NCBI GenBank assembly: GCA_039111635.1
Contig: JBCAQO010000004.1
Coordinates: forward strand, 3,100,001 to 3,164,000
Source: Heterobasidion occidentale
Taxonomy: Eukaryota; Basidiomycota; Agaricomycetes; Russulales; Bondarzewiaceae
DNA: 64,000 nucleotides
Direction of reading: 5' to 3'
This document shows positions 45,580 through 58,684 of the stretch, in pieces. Both the position numbers and the translations under genes were made by a program. Position 1 is the stretch's first letter, and every line of letters begins with the position of its first letter. The notes under the pieces were generated by a model that saw only the letters and a list, made by a program, of their open reading frames with translations, ran no database searches and was not told where the DNA came from.

Positions 45580-48500
45580 AATATGGTTGATTCGGATCGG
45601 ACGTTTCAAGTCTTGGATTGTATGTGCTCTGTATTCTATTCGCCTTCGTTCAGGAAACATTGCTGGGACTGCTAATGTATTTTATTCACGGCATTTGTAT
45701 CTCGGGCTACTTATTCCGGAACGAAGCGCGGCCAAGTGCGCTGTAAACGAAACCCTGTCCGACAGCTGCTCAACAACTTCACAGGATGTCCTTCGTTTCT
45801 AGATCCAGTGTTACCATCGACTTGCTTCACTTCGAGTTGATTAGACATGCTTACGGCGTCCTTCTCACCCCTCCACTACGATCACAGTCATTTGCGGCTC
45901 CCGGCGGCTCCGCCCCTGTCAATAACAACACGACTCACCATCTACATCGAAGTTCGTCTCCTGTCAAGCAAGATCAGAATCCCATGGAACCATTCGGCTC
46001 GATCCGTGACATGCCAGATCGGCTCAGATAAGTACTTACGGGGACTCTCCTTGGAGGCGGTGAGTTGGAAAATGGAGGGACCGCAACTTGCATGCAAGGA
46101 TGGGGAGGATGGGAAACCAACGGCGCCGTGACGCCTCCAATAGCATGGCGCTGTCGCTCTAAATAGAGACGTCCCCTGAAAGCCTGGCAGATTGCGGCAG
46201 ATTCCCCCAACATTCCCCCAGGGAGATTTCTCACCGCAGAGGCGCCGCTCCATCTCCACTCAGTTCGACCGAGGTGGGGCTATGATTCCGGGTATTTGCT
46301 ATGAGCGGCGCTGGCGCCGATCGGCCCTTGGCTCTAGCTCCCCCTTTCTGGAGCGATGGGTGCTGCCCGCCGGTCGGCGGGGCTGTCTTTTCCGTGTTTG
46401 GGCACAGTCCCATAGGAGTTCACACCGAGTGTGCGACCTGGGCGATCTCCGTCGTGGGAACGCGTACCAGAGGGAGGGAGATAGGGCACGCAGGATGTTG
46501 GAGATCTCCGCACTGCACGCGCCTATATGCTCCGCTCCAAGGCGTGTCCATTCGCATATAAGTAACAATGTTGGGCGCCTCAGGCTCAGGGGAATGCCGA
46601 AGGACAAGGGTACAGGGGACCTCCGATGTTAACCACGGTGTCACTTAGCGTCATTCCCCCATTTCCCCCTGAGCCTCGGACGAGCCACCGTCGACCTGTG
46701 AGATTGGCGCCGGAATGTCGTAGGCGGCAGGCATGCAAGTATGCTGCATGACATGATCATGAAGTATGGTATTCGATGCAAGCATGGCACAGCGCCGGTT
46801 TATGAACCTGCCCTACAGATAAGTTCCGTCCGCATATCGCCAGATTTACTGCTGTCCATCTGATGTCTGTCAATACATGATCCGAGCTGTGCCTCTTACT
46901 TGATCAGCCCTACACAGCCGGACACTGTTCTGAGAAAATTCTTGAAACCCCACGGTTAGAAATGTTTTATTCTGTCCTTGATGAATTTCTACTTAGAGTT
47001 AAATAGAAAATTGCCAATTCTAGGAATATTCTATTTCATGAACTAGAAGACTTTCAGTTCTAAATATTTCTTAATTTTTGGATTCGGACCATGCTACCCG
47101 AAAATATTCATCAACCAATCCTATGCATTTCATTTGTCTATGTACAATGGTATGATATTGCCCTCAGCCTCTCGTTTGCATCGTGGCCGTATGCTACCGT
47201 CAACGAAGTACCATGCTGCACACAAGAACCATAATAACATCCTCCAGCGACAACATACATCTTGATGCGGTGCCGGTCTGGCAGGTGAATGCCATGGGTT
47301 GTTGATCGTCGCCCATAGTAGCTCGTGTATGAGCAGTGCTGCGCCATCCCCTGCTTCAACGAGACTTGGGCACGACATTGTGTCTCCCGATTATCTACAC
47401 CGTGGCCATAATCAATCAAAGGAAGCAGAGAGCGCAAGCAAAAGAAGCCAGCGCACACTACCCTCAGTCCCTCCCGTTGACGTCCGGCTCAAACAGCCTC
47501 GAGGATGACAGCGGGCTCGAGAGCCCGGGCTCGGCGTGTTTGTGCGCACATTGTTGCCGCGCTATTATCGCCCTCGGTGATGCGCACGGGCTTCGACGCT
47601 GACACCCTCCGTGAGCACTGCGACCCCCGCAACGGGCGCACCTGCGCGCGCGACGGTGACAGCAACACCGAGTTAGTGACGCACCCGTTGATTGTGATCC
47701 TGACGGACCCGCAGACTAGCAGGGGCCTGGATTCGGGCACAACAGCCATCCCTATCTCTATCTCCGTCCCCGCGCCTGCCATGACGCATCATGCTCTGTA
47801 TAATGCTCGAGATGATGTTCAGACCAGCATTGGAGGTCGGAGAAGGCATGAGCCTCGAAATTTTATGTGACTTACCAGGCAGTTCCGAGGTCCACTGCGA
47901 GACTTCGAGTGAGACTTCAAGTTTGCTGATGAATTTTGATGTGTCCTTGAAGTCAAGTCAACAAGACAGGAGAGGGAAAAGGAGACGGCTATCAGTCACC
48001 TATCAACCCAAGGGTCACTGGTACTCACAAAGATCCGCTGTTTAAGAGTCTTCAATAGAAGGAGAGGAAAACAGAGGGGGAGAGATGGATGAGGATACGA
48101 TGAGATGGACTGAGTCCGAAGCAGGGATGGCCAAGAGGAGTTGGGAGATGGAAAAAAAGCGACAAGTCGGAGTCACAGATTCTTGACATCGCACCAAACA
48201 CACACCAACACAATCATAGAAAATCTTTATTTTCTCGGCACGGAGCATGCTCCTGACAGGTCTTTTAAGATATTTCCAAGGAATATCGATAAATTCTGAG
48301 AGATTGAGCTTTTTAATATTTTCTAAGGATTTCCGGGCAATCTTTTGATGTGAGACATTTATGAATTTCCCTAAAATCGACCTTCTAAGAACGATCAAAA
48401 CTCACGGTTTGCCGTGTAGAAAGTTTTTGACGAAGCGCATACAGAAAGCAGTCTGCATAATAGCTGGATCGTCGCCCAGCGGTGTCCAGTGGTGCCCAGC

Positions 48501-50115
48501 ATAAGCAAGAAATGTAGATAGCAACGCTAGGCGTCAGCTGTTACAGAAGGTGCGGATACGAAGCCGGTGCAGCTCGGTGCCGGTCCACGACCGCGCGACT
48601 CGAAGCAGCTCGAAGCCTTTTCATCCAGGGTCGGCAGGCGTCGGCGCTCTCACCGCCCAGGAGCCCCAAGGCCGATCATACTTATAGCAGCTTATAGGGA
48701 GCTTCCCGTCTTCTCGATTGGTTCTCGTGCCGAAATGTGTCCGATGACGCCTTTGGTGCAATGGCGCTCGCATTTCCCGCACGTGGTCAAGTGCACCGGG
48801 CTGCACTCGGCATGCGGATTGTCGTCGCGCCGCGGTTGACGCGAGCTAAGCATGGCAGTCGTGTGTGCAGGTTCGGGACTGTCGTGTGAGGTGAGAGGAA
48901 CACAATCTGTCGAGACGGAGCCGTGGCGTGGCGGCCCCGCCAAGGCACGCCAACGCGATAGGATACGGGCTGATACGCTCGTCGCCGAGTCCACTAGAAC
49001 TCCTGGGGAGTCCTGGGGTCGATCGCGATACCGCCTGTGGTCATGCTTGGCCTGATCAATTTCAGCGCTAAGCTGATTGGGTGGGAGCGGAGGGGATATT
49101 CCAGTAGGGAGGGAGTGCGAGCACATGCGCACGCCGAGACGGGCAGCAACGAGGAAGATGCAGACGATCGATGCATATGCACGCCTATGCATGCGGGGAC
49201 GCGACGAGGACGATAGTTTATAAAGTAGATATGTCGATATGGGATGTGCATGAGATCACATGTGAGGAGGGCGAGATAGGCCTGAATGGGCGCCGCGTGT
49301 ACGTACGTGCGGGAGCTGCTCGCTCGCCTGAGGCTACGACAACGATGAGAGGCATGCTGGTGGTGAGTGTGGAGGACAGGTATTCGGCGTCGAGCATGGT
49401 GCTCGTGGACGACGGTCTGAAATGCAAGGCCATTGATGAGCAAGACAAGCCCAGAAAAGGGAAAGATGAAAAAAGTTAAGGGGAAACCCCGAAGCTGACG
49501 CGGGCGATAAGTGGCACGGCGCCGGGGGGATGGCGGAGACATATGCGTGCAGCGTTAACAATAACAATGAGGTCCAGCTGCTCCTCGGTTTCTCCTGCTC
49601 TATTCCCTCCTGGTCCCCGTCCGCAAGTGCCCTGCGCGCCCCGTATTTTCCCGCCTCTCTTTTTTCTCCCCCGTCGACATCGACGACGACGCGCGCGAAC
49701 CTGCGCTCGAGCATCCAGCATTGCTCACAACGGTATGGGAACGTTCGTCCTCTGCACTGTGTCCGAATGACCGACCGCGCGACTTTTCACATGCGCACAG
49801 CCGCATCTGTCACGCCCACCCATATCTACTCCACTGCTCGCTCGCGCGTCGACCTCCTCCTCATCGCCCCGCAACTCGACCATCGACACCATTCGTGCCC
49901 ATCTCTCGAGGGCTCGTGCCCGTAGCGTTCTCGCTGTTCCACAGGTTCGTCGTCGTTGCACTTGCCGACATATCATGCGAACAGTTCATCAATCCATTAT
50001 ATCGATCGTATCTAGGCGTTTCATCCTTGCGTTCGCCCGTCGAGACACACATTGGACTTGCGTCCGATTGCGCTACACTTGAACGGCCAGCGTTCGATAG
50101 GAAATTCGAGTACAG
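45580..50115. other. Gene-poor region
   Basis: No convincing gene in 4.5 kb. Local composition changes sharply: an AT-rich island at about 46930-47130 and another at about 48200-48410 stand out from GC-rich surroundings. A frame pair at 47489-47870 is open on both strands but lacks motifs. The last few hundred bases are presumed promoter of the PX-PB1 gene. Confidence 0.4.
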
Positions 50116-52811
50116 ATGGACGCGTTTCCCGTGAGTGCCGATCCGTGCGAGGGTGCTTCTCGAACTCATAAAATCATCACCCATTCCAGGTCAATGTCCC
50201 CGGAACGCAGTCTGGGCCACCTGTACCCGACGTAAGTGTCTCCACGCAGCGTTCTCATCCCCCATTAAACCCTTCGGGAACAGTACTACAAGCGGGCCGT
50301 CTACCGCGCCGCGCCTTCCCAATTCCACGTCGAAGTGCTCCCTCCGGCTAAGATAGGTCAGCCAGCAGCCTGTTCTCAGAACGATGTGAATTTATGGGTG
50401 CTGACCGCGCGTGCACAATCGCACCCAGGTGGAGCGTATGGTTATGGCATGCGTATAACTCCCCTCCAGGATGACAGAGTCACGGTGAAGACAACATCGA
50501 CCAAATCTGACTACGTTGTGTGGCGGCGCTGGGAAGACTGCCTCTGGTTCCAGGACATGCTCGAAATCGAGTATAGCATGAAGGCGCGCGAGAAGCGCGC
50601 GCGGCTATTTGCAGGCAAGGGCGTGAAGAAGAATGGGCTGTATATGCACGATCACGCGTCGTCCTTCGAATCCTTACCCCCAGGCCCAGACCCGAAGTCC
50701 GTGTCGAAGGACATCCCGACTACCTTCCCAAGTTGAACAAGAAGGGCACGCTCTTCCGGCCTAGCCAGGCGACGGTCGCGCTGCGTCACCGAGAGTTCGC
50801 CGCGCTCATCGACGCGCTTTTCGGAGAGGACGTTCCCGCGCTCATCGCAGAGCTCCGCAAGGAGCGCATCATCCGCGATTTCTTCGGCCACTGGCGACGT
50901 GACCACGATATCGCAGCTAAGCACAAGGCCAACCGCGCTCTCGTGACCCAGTCTCTCAGCGCGGGTGCGTTCTCGACGTATTTCTCTGCTTCGAATGTTT
51001 CGCTCTCCCTCCCTGACGCGTACCCCGATGTCCCCACGACCCCCGCTCCAGCCCCGTCGACGCATTCGATCGAGCGCAGCGAATCCTCGTCCAGCCTGTC
51101 TTTGTCCGATACGGACATGTCCTTTTTCTTCCCCAAGGCTCCCTCTTCGGCACCAGCTCGTGTACGTACGTTCGACCAGTCACAAACCATAATCGAAGAG
51201 CCGCGACTGGCCTCGAAAAGCTCGTCTGCTTCAGCCCCTGCGTTATCATCAACTCCTCCTCGTACGCCCGCGATACCCAAGTCCGCGCGCAGATCTGCTA
51301 CTGCCGCGAAGCAATCTGAACGAAAAGACGAATTCACTATAGAGGAGTTCCCGCTGTTCTTGACAAGCGAAACCCTCGAAGGGCTCAATCTCAGTGGAAA
51401 GCCCACCACCCAACCCAGTTCGCGACCTATCACACTGCGCAGTGGGCTCGCATCGCTACCTGAAGAGCAGGAGCTCGGTTCTACCCTATCATACGGCGAA
51501 AATGAATCTGAATCTCTGCCGCCATCGAGCCTGCGCAGCAGGTACACCTCCATCGCCAAGGGGGATCCTGCGAACAGGAATTGTGTTTTGTTCGTCGAGT
51601 CTAATGATGGGCTCGCAACGCTTGGCGAGGCCGTTAACCCCGACCCCATCTCGCCCGCATCGTCCGAGCCGTACCCCGACGGCTTTGACATGTCCCCGCC
51701 CACAAGCTCATCTCGCCCTCCCTCCCTCGTCATGTCCAGCTTCTCTGTTCAGTCTTCATCCTCCTGGTACTCTACCGAGTCTGCACCACGCTCTCGTCCC
51801 GGCTCTCCCCACTCAATAATATCAAACGACCTCGACTTGCCCTTCGTTGAAGGCCCGAGCTACCCGATTACCCCAGCGAGCACAGACATGTTCCCCGTGT
51901 CTGCAGGGCCGTTCCCGCGCCTATCTACAATCAGCATGGACTCCTACCAGGGTGTGTCCATCCCCGAGCGGTCGATCAAACGGCGCTCCATCTCCCCTGG
52001 CCCACCTCTGAGCCCTTCCACAGGCTCGAGCGTTTCATCGGGATCGCGCCGGCCACGCAGTTATAGCCAGCCGCTACCCATGCATGAGGAGCAACCGTGG
52101 TCCGACCTCGGCGAGGACTTCATCCAGTCATATCTCGATAACTCCTCTATCCTCGAGTCCATCGCCGACTCGGACTCCCTCGAGTTCACAGCCAGCCGCC
52201 CACAGACACCCACCCCCTCTGAGCGACCTCCGAGCCCCAATCCCAGCTCCAACGCCAATTCCGACGTCATTCCATCCCCATCCTCCCGCAGGCAGCAGAT
52301 AGCCATGTACCTCACACCTGAGCGCCTCCCCCGATCTTATCAAGACCGGCCCGCCGGACAATTTCATCACCCACTTCCTCCGCCGCGGCCCTCGCCCTCT
52401 CAGCCGCTCCCCGATCCCCCACAGCTCCCTCCGCTCCCCAGTATGCCATCTCCTCATCTGCGATCGTACCCTTCCCCGCCGGATGACACGCTCGTCGTCA
52501 AGGCCGCGCTCGGGGACGCGATCGTCGTATTTCGCACGCCGCGCGCGGGCTCGCTCGCGGATCTCCGGTTGCGCGTGCACAACAAGTTCTCGCGCCAGGA
52601 GGGCATCACGCCCCCCGAGCCTTTCATGCTCGCGTATCTCCCCCCGCTTATGCCCGGCGCGCGCTCGCGCATGAGCTCGATGTCGTCCGCGAGCTCGGCG
52701 GACCTCGCGAAGATGCTGCCGCTCGTGTCTGAAGAGGAGTGGTCGCGCGCGATCGCGACGTGCGGGCCGAAGCTCGTGCTACGCATCGTGGAAGTATCTG
52801 AGGAGGAGTGA
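50116..52811 (+). CDS. PX and PB1 domain protein, polarity-scaffold-like
   Basis: Exons read as 50116-50130, 50190-50231, 50284-50354 and 50429-52811, giving about 835 residues. The PX domain covers about residues 30-170: YGYGMRITPL...KSDYVVWRRWEDCLWFQDML (the RRWED phosphoinositide-binding Arg region) through KLNKKGTLFRPSQATVALRHREFAALIDAL. A single missing C near 50715 breaks the frame just before LPKLNKKG; I treat it as a consensus error. The middle is Ser/Pro-rich and disordered (residues about 240-730). The C-terminus (about 52470-52800) resembles a PB1 domain: DTLVVKAALGDAIVVFRTPR...LADLRLRVHNKFSR...WSRAIATCGPKLVLRIVE. PX plus PB1 occurs in Bem1/Scd2 scaffolds, which bind Cdc42 GEFs, but no SH3 domain is present here, so this is a related or shortened architecture. 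Confidence 0.8.
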
Positions 52812-53269
52812 AGGGATCCGCAGTGCTTTTCCGGTTTCTTTATTCGGTGCCATTCATTGCCGAGTTTCGGTGTTATTAGATTGAGATTTATGACCCGCCA
52901 TGACCACCTTTCCTTCCTTTTGCCACTAATCGGTTTCCTCCTATTTCTCTCTTTCAATCTCTTACACTCTGACCCTCTTTTTACATCGTGAGGACATTCG
53001 GTCGGGATGAGTGTCCCAACCCTGCACAGCTGCGAGTTGAATGTGCAAACCACCCTTGCGTTGACAAACCTTCCTTTCCGTGCGCGCGCGGCGCCGGTAT
53101 ACCTATTTATACTCTTCGCATTTTCTCCCCTTCGAGTGTGTATCTCTGTAATCATTTAGATAGCATTTGTTGTTGATTTGTATGCACCACCGCCTGAATA
53201 CCTGTTCCTAGCGTAAATGAGTGATATTTACATTTGTGTTCAATACTTCTGAGAAGCAACCGGCGGCGA
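52812..53269. other. Convergent 3' flanks of PX-PB1 and F-box genes
   Basis: Polypyrimidine-rich DNA with no gene recognised. It lies between two convergent 3' ends. Confidence 0.5.
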
Positions 53270-54874
53270 TCACAACACCAGCACCGTGACCTTTCCTCCC
53301 ACACTGCCAAGTGCGACTCGTGCCAGTGGTTCGTTGTACTCTAATGCGCTCCACTGGGCTGCATGCTCCTCCGTTGTCCATACAGTAGCCATGCTCGCAC
53401 CCCGCATCAGCCGTACGCTCTCCCGCTGCGGCGGGTCGACAGGCTCTGATGCGCGCGGGGCGATGTATACGAGCGTCCCATATGCGCCGAGACGCACTGA
53501 AGGACAGAGGACGTGCCCCCGAAGGAGGTTTGTGGAGAAAAGGATGTGGGGAACGGTGTTGATGCGGGGAATGGCATGGGAGCGACGGGGCGAAGAGTAA
53601 AACAAAAAATGATTCACGAAGCGCGGCGAGGCGGACCACGGGTTGTCGCTTGTTTGGTGCATAGCGACCCCGATTGGAGACAGGGCGCCAGCGGGAGGCG
53701 CGGCCGCCTGGTCGATGTCTGTTCTATATGTCTGCCGAGTGACGGAGATGGCGTCGACCCAGCCGACCGAGCGCACGACGATGGGCTTATGCGGGGAGTG
53801 CTTCTCTGCTCCGGTTGGCGGGTGGAGAGCAGGGAGAGTGAAGAAATCGATGACGTGTGCGCGCACGACAATAACGATGTTGTTGTCATGTTCTACAATG
53901 ACCTGGTGCAGCTTGTTCGACTGGACGTCAATGAGAGTTCTGGTGCAACGAGTTGAAGAAATCGATGTAGATACCTGGGAAGGTTTGGTTGGGTCTGTAG
54001 AGCTCTCCAAGGTGGCATTCGACCTTGTTTTCCAGTCCATGAGAGTTGTTTTGGTGTCGTTGTCGCCAAAGGCGATCCAGTCGCCTCTTAACATCGCCGG
54101 AATCCAAATCGTGTCAATAGTACACACGGAAATTAGTGTTGCAGAACATTCGCGGGCATCATTAGATGTGTGAAGAGATAGTAGCTCGATATATGCAGGG
54201 CGACTGGAATAATGTTTAATGGGTATAGACGGGGTGAATCAATCGCGAGGCCTCACCCTTCGGTGGGACGGACAGACACCGCTATTGTAGCTTCAGCGTC
54301 AGGCTCCAAGTTGACTACGAACGCGTGCACGGTAGCGCCCTTCGGGGGAGTCCACTCCGATACTCTGCGAGCGGGGCCCAAGGCTTCCTCTCCGATATCC
54401 CAGATGCTGACGGCGGCCCATATCCCTTGCGTGACAACGGCAAGGCATCTATCGCCATGCCCCGGAATGAAGCTGACATCTGAGATCGCGTTACTTTGTG
54501 GCGTCTGAAAGGTAAAATGATGTGCGGGCGACGCGGGGACAGGGGTCCAGATCTTCTCCCAGCGCAGCGCTCTCAGGGTGAGATACTCGAGATGCTGCTG
54601 GCTGAGCGAAGCTAGATGCGATTCAAGGTAAATGTGTGGCAGATTCGGCCCCAGAACGTGGTTGACATAGGCGCGCTGCCAGACTAGGCGCAGCGTCGAG
54701 AAGGCGTTCAGGCGACGGCATGTCTGAGCTTGTGTGGTATGTGGATGTGCGGCACCAGCTGTGTGAGCTCTTGCTTACCTTTCTGCATGCAATGATGTCG
54801 GGCACTGTTATGACAGAAAGAATGAGAACGACGACATCATCGTTAAGTCTGTCGAGTAGGTTTCCGTTTGACAT
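53270..54874 (-). CDS. F-box domain protein
   Basis: Probable substrate receptor for an SCF ubiquitin ligase. Exon 1 starts at 54874 (MSNGNLLDRLNDDVVVLILS...VPDIIACRK), an F-box of the short basidiomycete type. It is spliced with a gtaagc donor to TCRRLNAFSTLRLVWQRAY, which continues the F-box into a long C-terminal region. That region (YVNHVLGPNLPHIYLESH; ALRWEKIWTPVPASPAHHF; SDVSFIPGHGDRCLAVVTQ; WAAVSIWDIG; VHAFVVNLEPDAEATIAVSV) has a WD40-like repeat rhythm. Exon 3 follows a 50 nt intron at about 54255-54205 and runs in frame (RPAYIELLSLHTSND) to 53270. No frame breaks are needed. Such proteins are greatly expanded in mushrooms and the substrate cannot be predicted. Confidence 0.82.
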
Positions 54875-55024
54875 GGTGGTGAGGACCTGGAACCAGCGTG
54901 GCGTTCGATTACGTCTACAGGCCTGACAGCGCTTGCAAGCGCCTACCACGGTCATGACATCCAAGGGAACAAAACAAAGTGCGATTGCGAATGCGAAATA
55001 AATAAATAAACATGGCTTCATGAC

Positions 55025-57459
55025 TTAGAACGATGCTAGCAATGCGATAAACCCCCACGACAGCATGGCCCACAACATCGAAAACTCTGTGGCCGTAGAT
55101 AAAGCCCCCGAAATATATCCGACAGCGCCCGCAATTGTAGAGTTTCCCGTGTAGAATGTATCTGTGGCCGACGAGTTCGGGTCGAGCAAAGCGAGCACAA
55201 GGCCAGGACCCGGTACCGTGATGGTACAGCCGTCGTGGCATGCCATGTAACTTGTTGTCTGACTTCCGTCCAACTCGCCGTTCGTTCTCACTGTCTGCCC
55301 CGCCCAGTCGATCTCCGTCTCTTCGTTCATGCTTGGCGCACTCAGCACCCGCAGAGCGAAGGCTGTCGTCACGTTCGGGAATGACGAAATCGTGCGCGGT
55401 GTCGTTGGAGTAGTTGATCAACACCAGTTTCCCGCGCGCCGTGCCGCCCTCATCGTAGATGCCGTATCCCGCGACATGGCTCGTCACGTTCGTAGTTGAG
55501 TTATCGATGTTGAGGTCGACGACGATGCTGCCGGTGGGAGACATAGCTTCCGCCAGAATGAGCGCTGCATAGTAAGGCGAGCCCGTGCGCCAGTTGGGAT
55601 CGGAGGATGTGTTCGCTGACGGAGGATCAAAGAGATTGTAGGTGATCCCATATTCTCGCGTATGCAGATAAGCTGCTGTAATATTTGATGCGGCGAACTG
55701 TAAACCGGCATCAACTGCCCATAAAGTCGCGGCGAACTGTAATACATGAGCAGAGAATTACAGTTGCAATGTGAAAGTATTTACCGTAGGAGAGATTGTC
55801 GGAGAACCACCGCATGAAACAGTGTTGTACTCAGTGATGAGGACAGGCACGCCTGATCGTTGTGCTATCTCAACACCCTCAGAGTTCCAATGTACATACG
55901 CAGGACTATCGCAGGGTCAGTATCGGATGATAGAAGATAAAAGCGGACTGACTATTAGTGTGCGAGAGAAAGTAAGACATATTCGTGTTGGCATCTGTGG
56001 GGCCATTGCAGTAGTATGTAGGGTAATGCTGGATGCTGTTCAACCGAAATAAATATCCTCCATTATGCAGGATTCAGACTCAACCTACCTGTAATATTTG
56101 TAGTTGAGGTTTCCAAGCCCTGCGTTGATTACTTCGTCGAGATCCCTATCTAGACATGAACTAGATGAAACAAGCATATAGAGAAATACTGTACCAGCTG
56201 CAACATGTAGTGGGTCCACCGATAATGGGCGTCGAAATTAGGTTACCGGCTGGCGAGTTTTGCATATCAATCAGGACTTCCTGAATCTCAGGTATCTGGA
56301 AACCCGAGAGTGAACACAAGTCTTCGAACAATATTCATCAAGAGCATACATAGGTGGACAAATTGTAGGCATCCCGTGTTCCGTGGCCAGCATACAAGTC
56401 CGGCTCCTGTAGAAGAATGATAAGTACGGTCATAGGACAGTGGACGACATGGTTCTGCTCACATTTCCGAGTAACATGGCGTCCAATCGATTTCCCAGCA
56501 TCTGCTCTGCTGCCATGGCAAGCTCGATCACGTTCGAGTCTTCGCCTGGATTCTGCATGCTCAGGCCGATGATGAACTGCATCTCTCCAACCGTGTCTGC
56601 CATGGCATTCAGCACGTCAAAGAACACTGGCCCAAAATCAACGGGGATATCATTGAAGTACGCGTTAGGGTCGGTCAGGACGATCATCTGAGTTTGATCG
56701 GGGACGTATGTGGAACTATCCATGCCATTCCCGCCGATGCGGATGCGGAGGTTATTAGTGGTACGAGAGCGGATATTGGAGAGGTAATTTTGAATGGCAG
56801 ATGGCATGGTCGTTTTTGTTTGGCCCCCTAATCGCAGTCATGTCAGTCAACTCGAAGATGGAGGAAAAGAGAAGAAGCGGGGGCCATGAATTGGCCCAAC
56901 GTGAGTTGAACTCGGCGTAGCAGAGCACAGAATGAGATGATCCCAGACCGATTCCAGGTAAGGTGAAGGTATGCTCCGCAATGTCTTGATGCGATCTTCT
57001 GGCGCTCATCGCGAAACATGCCAAGCCCTGCCCTTTGTCAGATTCAAGAGACGGCCCAAGAGCATCACGCTCATGTGATAGCAACTGTGCAACCGAAACC
57101 TAATAACCAGAAACGCCCAGCAGACGCCCGGCCTTGTCAGAACCCCTCCACGCTTACTGGACACGCCCCGTACTTCGCAGACACGAGGAGCGTCAGCGCG
57201 CAGAAGATTCAGAACACAGGCGGCCCTGGTGAACTGGGAGAGAGAGAGGATCAGAAGGAGACTCACATAGCGTGTCGAACGAGCTCAGTTCGAACGAGAT
57301 TCCCAAGAAGTTATCTTGCACGACTTGCGCATGTCCACTCGGGGGCGACTCGGGGAACGTCACATCCGAAGCGCCCGCACGGTATGCTGTCCACGCCAGT
57401 GCCGAGACAAGAAAGAAGACATGGCGCAGTGAAGTCGAACGCATCAAGCCAGGAAACAC
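55025..57459 (-). CDS. Secreted GH79-family glycoside hydrolase
   Basis: Likely beta-glucuronidase-type hydrolase acting on arabinogalactan or similar plant glycans. A signal peptide follows the start (RSTSLRHVFFLVSALAWTAY, cleavage near AGA-SD); the start at 57459 or 57444 is equally possible. Exons include LGISFELSSFDTLC, NLRIRIGGNGMDSSTYVPD, IGLSMQNPGEDSNVIELA, the acid/base Asn-Glu at LLGN-EPDLYAGHGTRD, LIDMQNSPAGNLISTPIIGGP, and the nucleophile Glu region PVLITEYNTVSCGG (about 55830). A C-terminal beta domain (YGIYDEGGTARGKLVLIN; NVTTAFALRVLSAPSMNEE) precedes a hydrophobic end (MLWAMLSWGFIALLASF), consistent with a GPI anchor or membrane tail. One extra base at about 55380 breaks frame between the INYSNDTAHDF and NVTTAFAL parts. 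Confidence 0.85.
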
Positions 57460-58063
57460 ACAGACAACAGAACGTTATAAAAGCCAAGCGTCTGTCAAAG
57501 AAAGAGGGTCCGAAGGAGCGTGGGCGTAGACGCAGAGTCTACTTATTATAAGCAAGGCAGCAGGATAGGCTCGCGGGGCCGTGGACGAGGCACTGGGAAC
57601 TGCTGCGGTTCTTGTACAAGAGCAAGGGATATCAATGAATGACGGCCTCGGCGCTTTTATACTTGTACGTTTGGGATGGATGCCAAGGCCCAAAGCAAAC
57701 ATGCTTCTTGGCTTACCGACGGCATGGAATGGCACAAATTGCTGATGATACCGAATCGGGGCACGCTACCCTATTGAAGCAAGTGCGATTACTGCTGCGG
57801 GAGGGATGTCCACGATCAGTGTGCATTATGAGCCAGATCAAACGATGGGGATACCGTCTGGTAGCGGTCTCGCATTCAAGGAGGTTGCACACTGGTTGCA
57901 CTGGCCTTGAACTGTCTTGAAGCTGAGGCGGGAGGATTCGGCCGGCTGAGTCAGCATACCGCAAACGAGACGGCTGTTCGCACTCTACTGCCCTTTCAAC
58001 ACGCATCTCCCTCCTTCACCTGATACTTGCCACAATCTCACTGCTTCAATCCACTTGCTCCGC
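57460..58063. other. Divergent promoter region
   Basis: Lies between the GH79 start and the small plus-strand gene. No gene is evident; a minus-strand frame at 57475-57735 has no motif. Confidence 0.4.
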
Positions 58064-58684
58064 ATGGCGGAAAAAATCCCTACCTTCGAAGCAGGTGGTG
58101 AACAACATATCCCAATGAGCAAGGGCAAAGACCTCTCGGAGCCGATGGTGAGAAACCCGAAGTATAAACCCTACACCTCGATCCACGCTCACACGGACCT
58201 CTACCACTCGCTCCAGGCAGGGCCTGCAATTAAGCCAGGGGTAAGTCCTTCGTTGATTGGGCTCACTTATACTAGTTCAGGCTCTACAGCCTCTTCGCAC
58301 ACGTGAATCGCTATCAACACTGTCAGATGATGCGGTGCAAGCAGGGCTGGCAACAACATCCTCAACCTCTTTCGCAAGGAAACCGCATTAGTCGACAAAG
58401 AGCTGGAGGCAATCGCTGCTAGAGAGCAGATGCTGAGATCAGCGAAGGCGGCACGAATTGTCTACACTGAGGGTTCTGAGGCCCAGCTCAGAGAGCTGAA
58501 GTACGTTGCCATGGAACGTGGTCTTCTTCCCTGGGACGCCGATCTGCGTGACAAGGGAGAGTCGGACTTTAAGTCGGCGGCGGGTGCAGACTCTGGTGAG
58601 TCTACGGAGAAGAACTTCAATGCTGGGACGTCGCCGACCAGGGAGTCAGCTGAGGGTGGCGCAGGCGAAACGTGCGATGGCTGA
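58064..58684 (+). CDS. Small hypothetical helical protein
   Basis: Function unknown. Exon 1 (58064-58240) encodes 59 residues (MAEKIPTFEAGGEQHIPMSK...AGPAIKPG), followed by a 40 nt GT-AG intron (gtaagt...ttcag). Exon 2 from 58281 begins ALQPLRTRESLSTLSDDAVQ and then changes frame near the GGG at 58347 to continue NNILNLFRKETALVDKELEA and MLRSAKAARIVYTEGSEAQL, ending at 58684 in an acidic Ser/Gly tail. The frame change may be a one-base indel. The second half is helical and charged. The gene starts about 600 bp from the divergent hydrolase and lies between it and the sugar transporter. Confidence 0.55.

Noticed and set aside
47489..47870. Opposed open frames that look somewhat protein-like
   Set aside because: No conserved motif and no exon partner; both strands are equally open.
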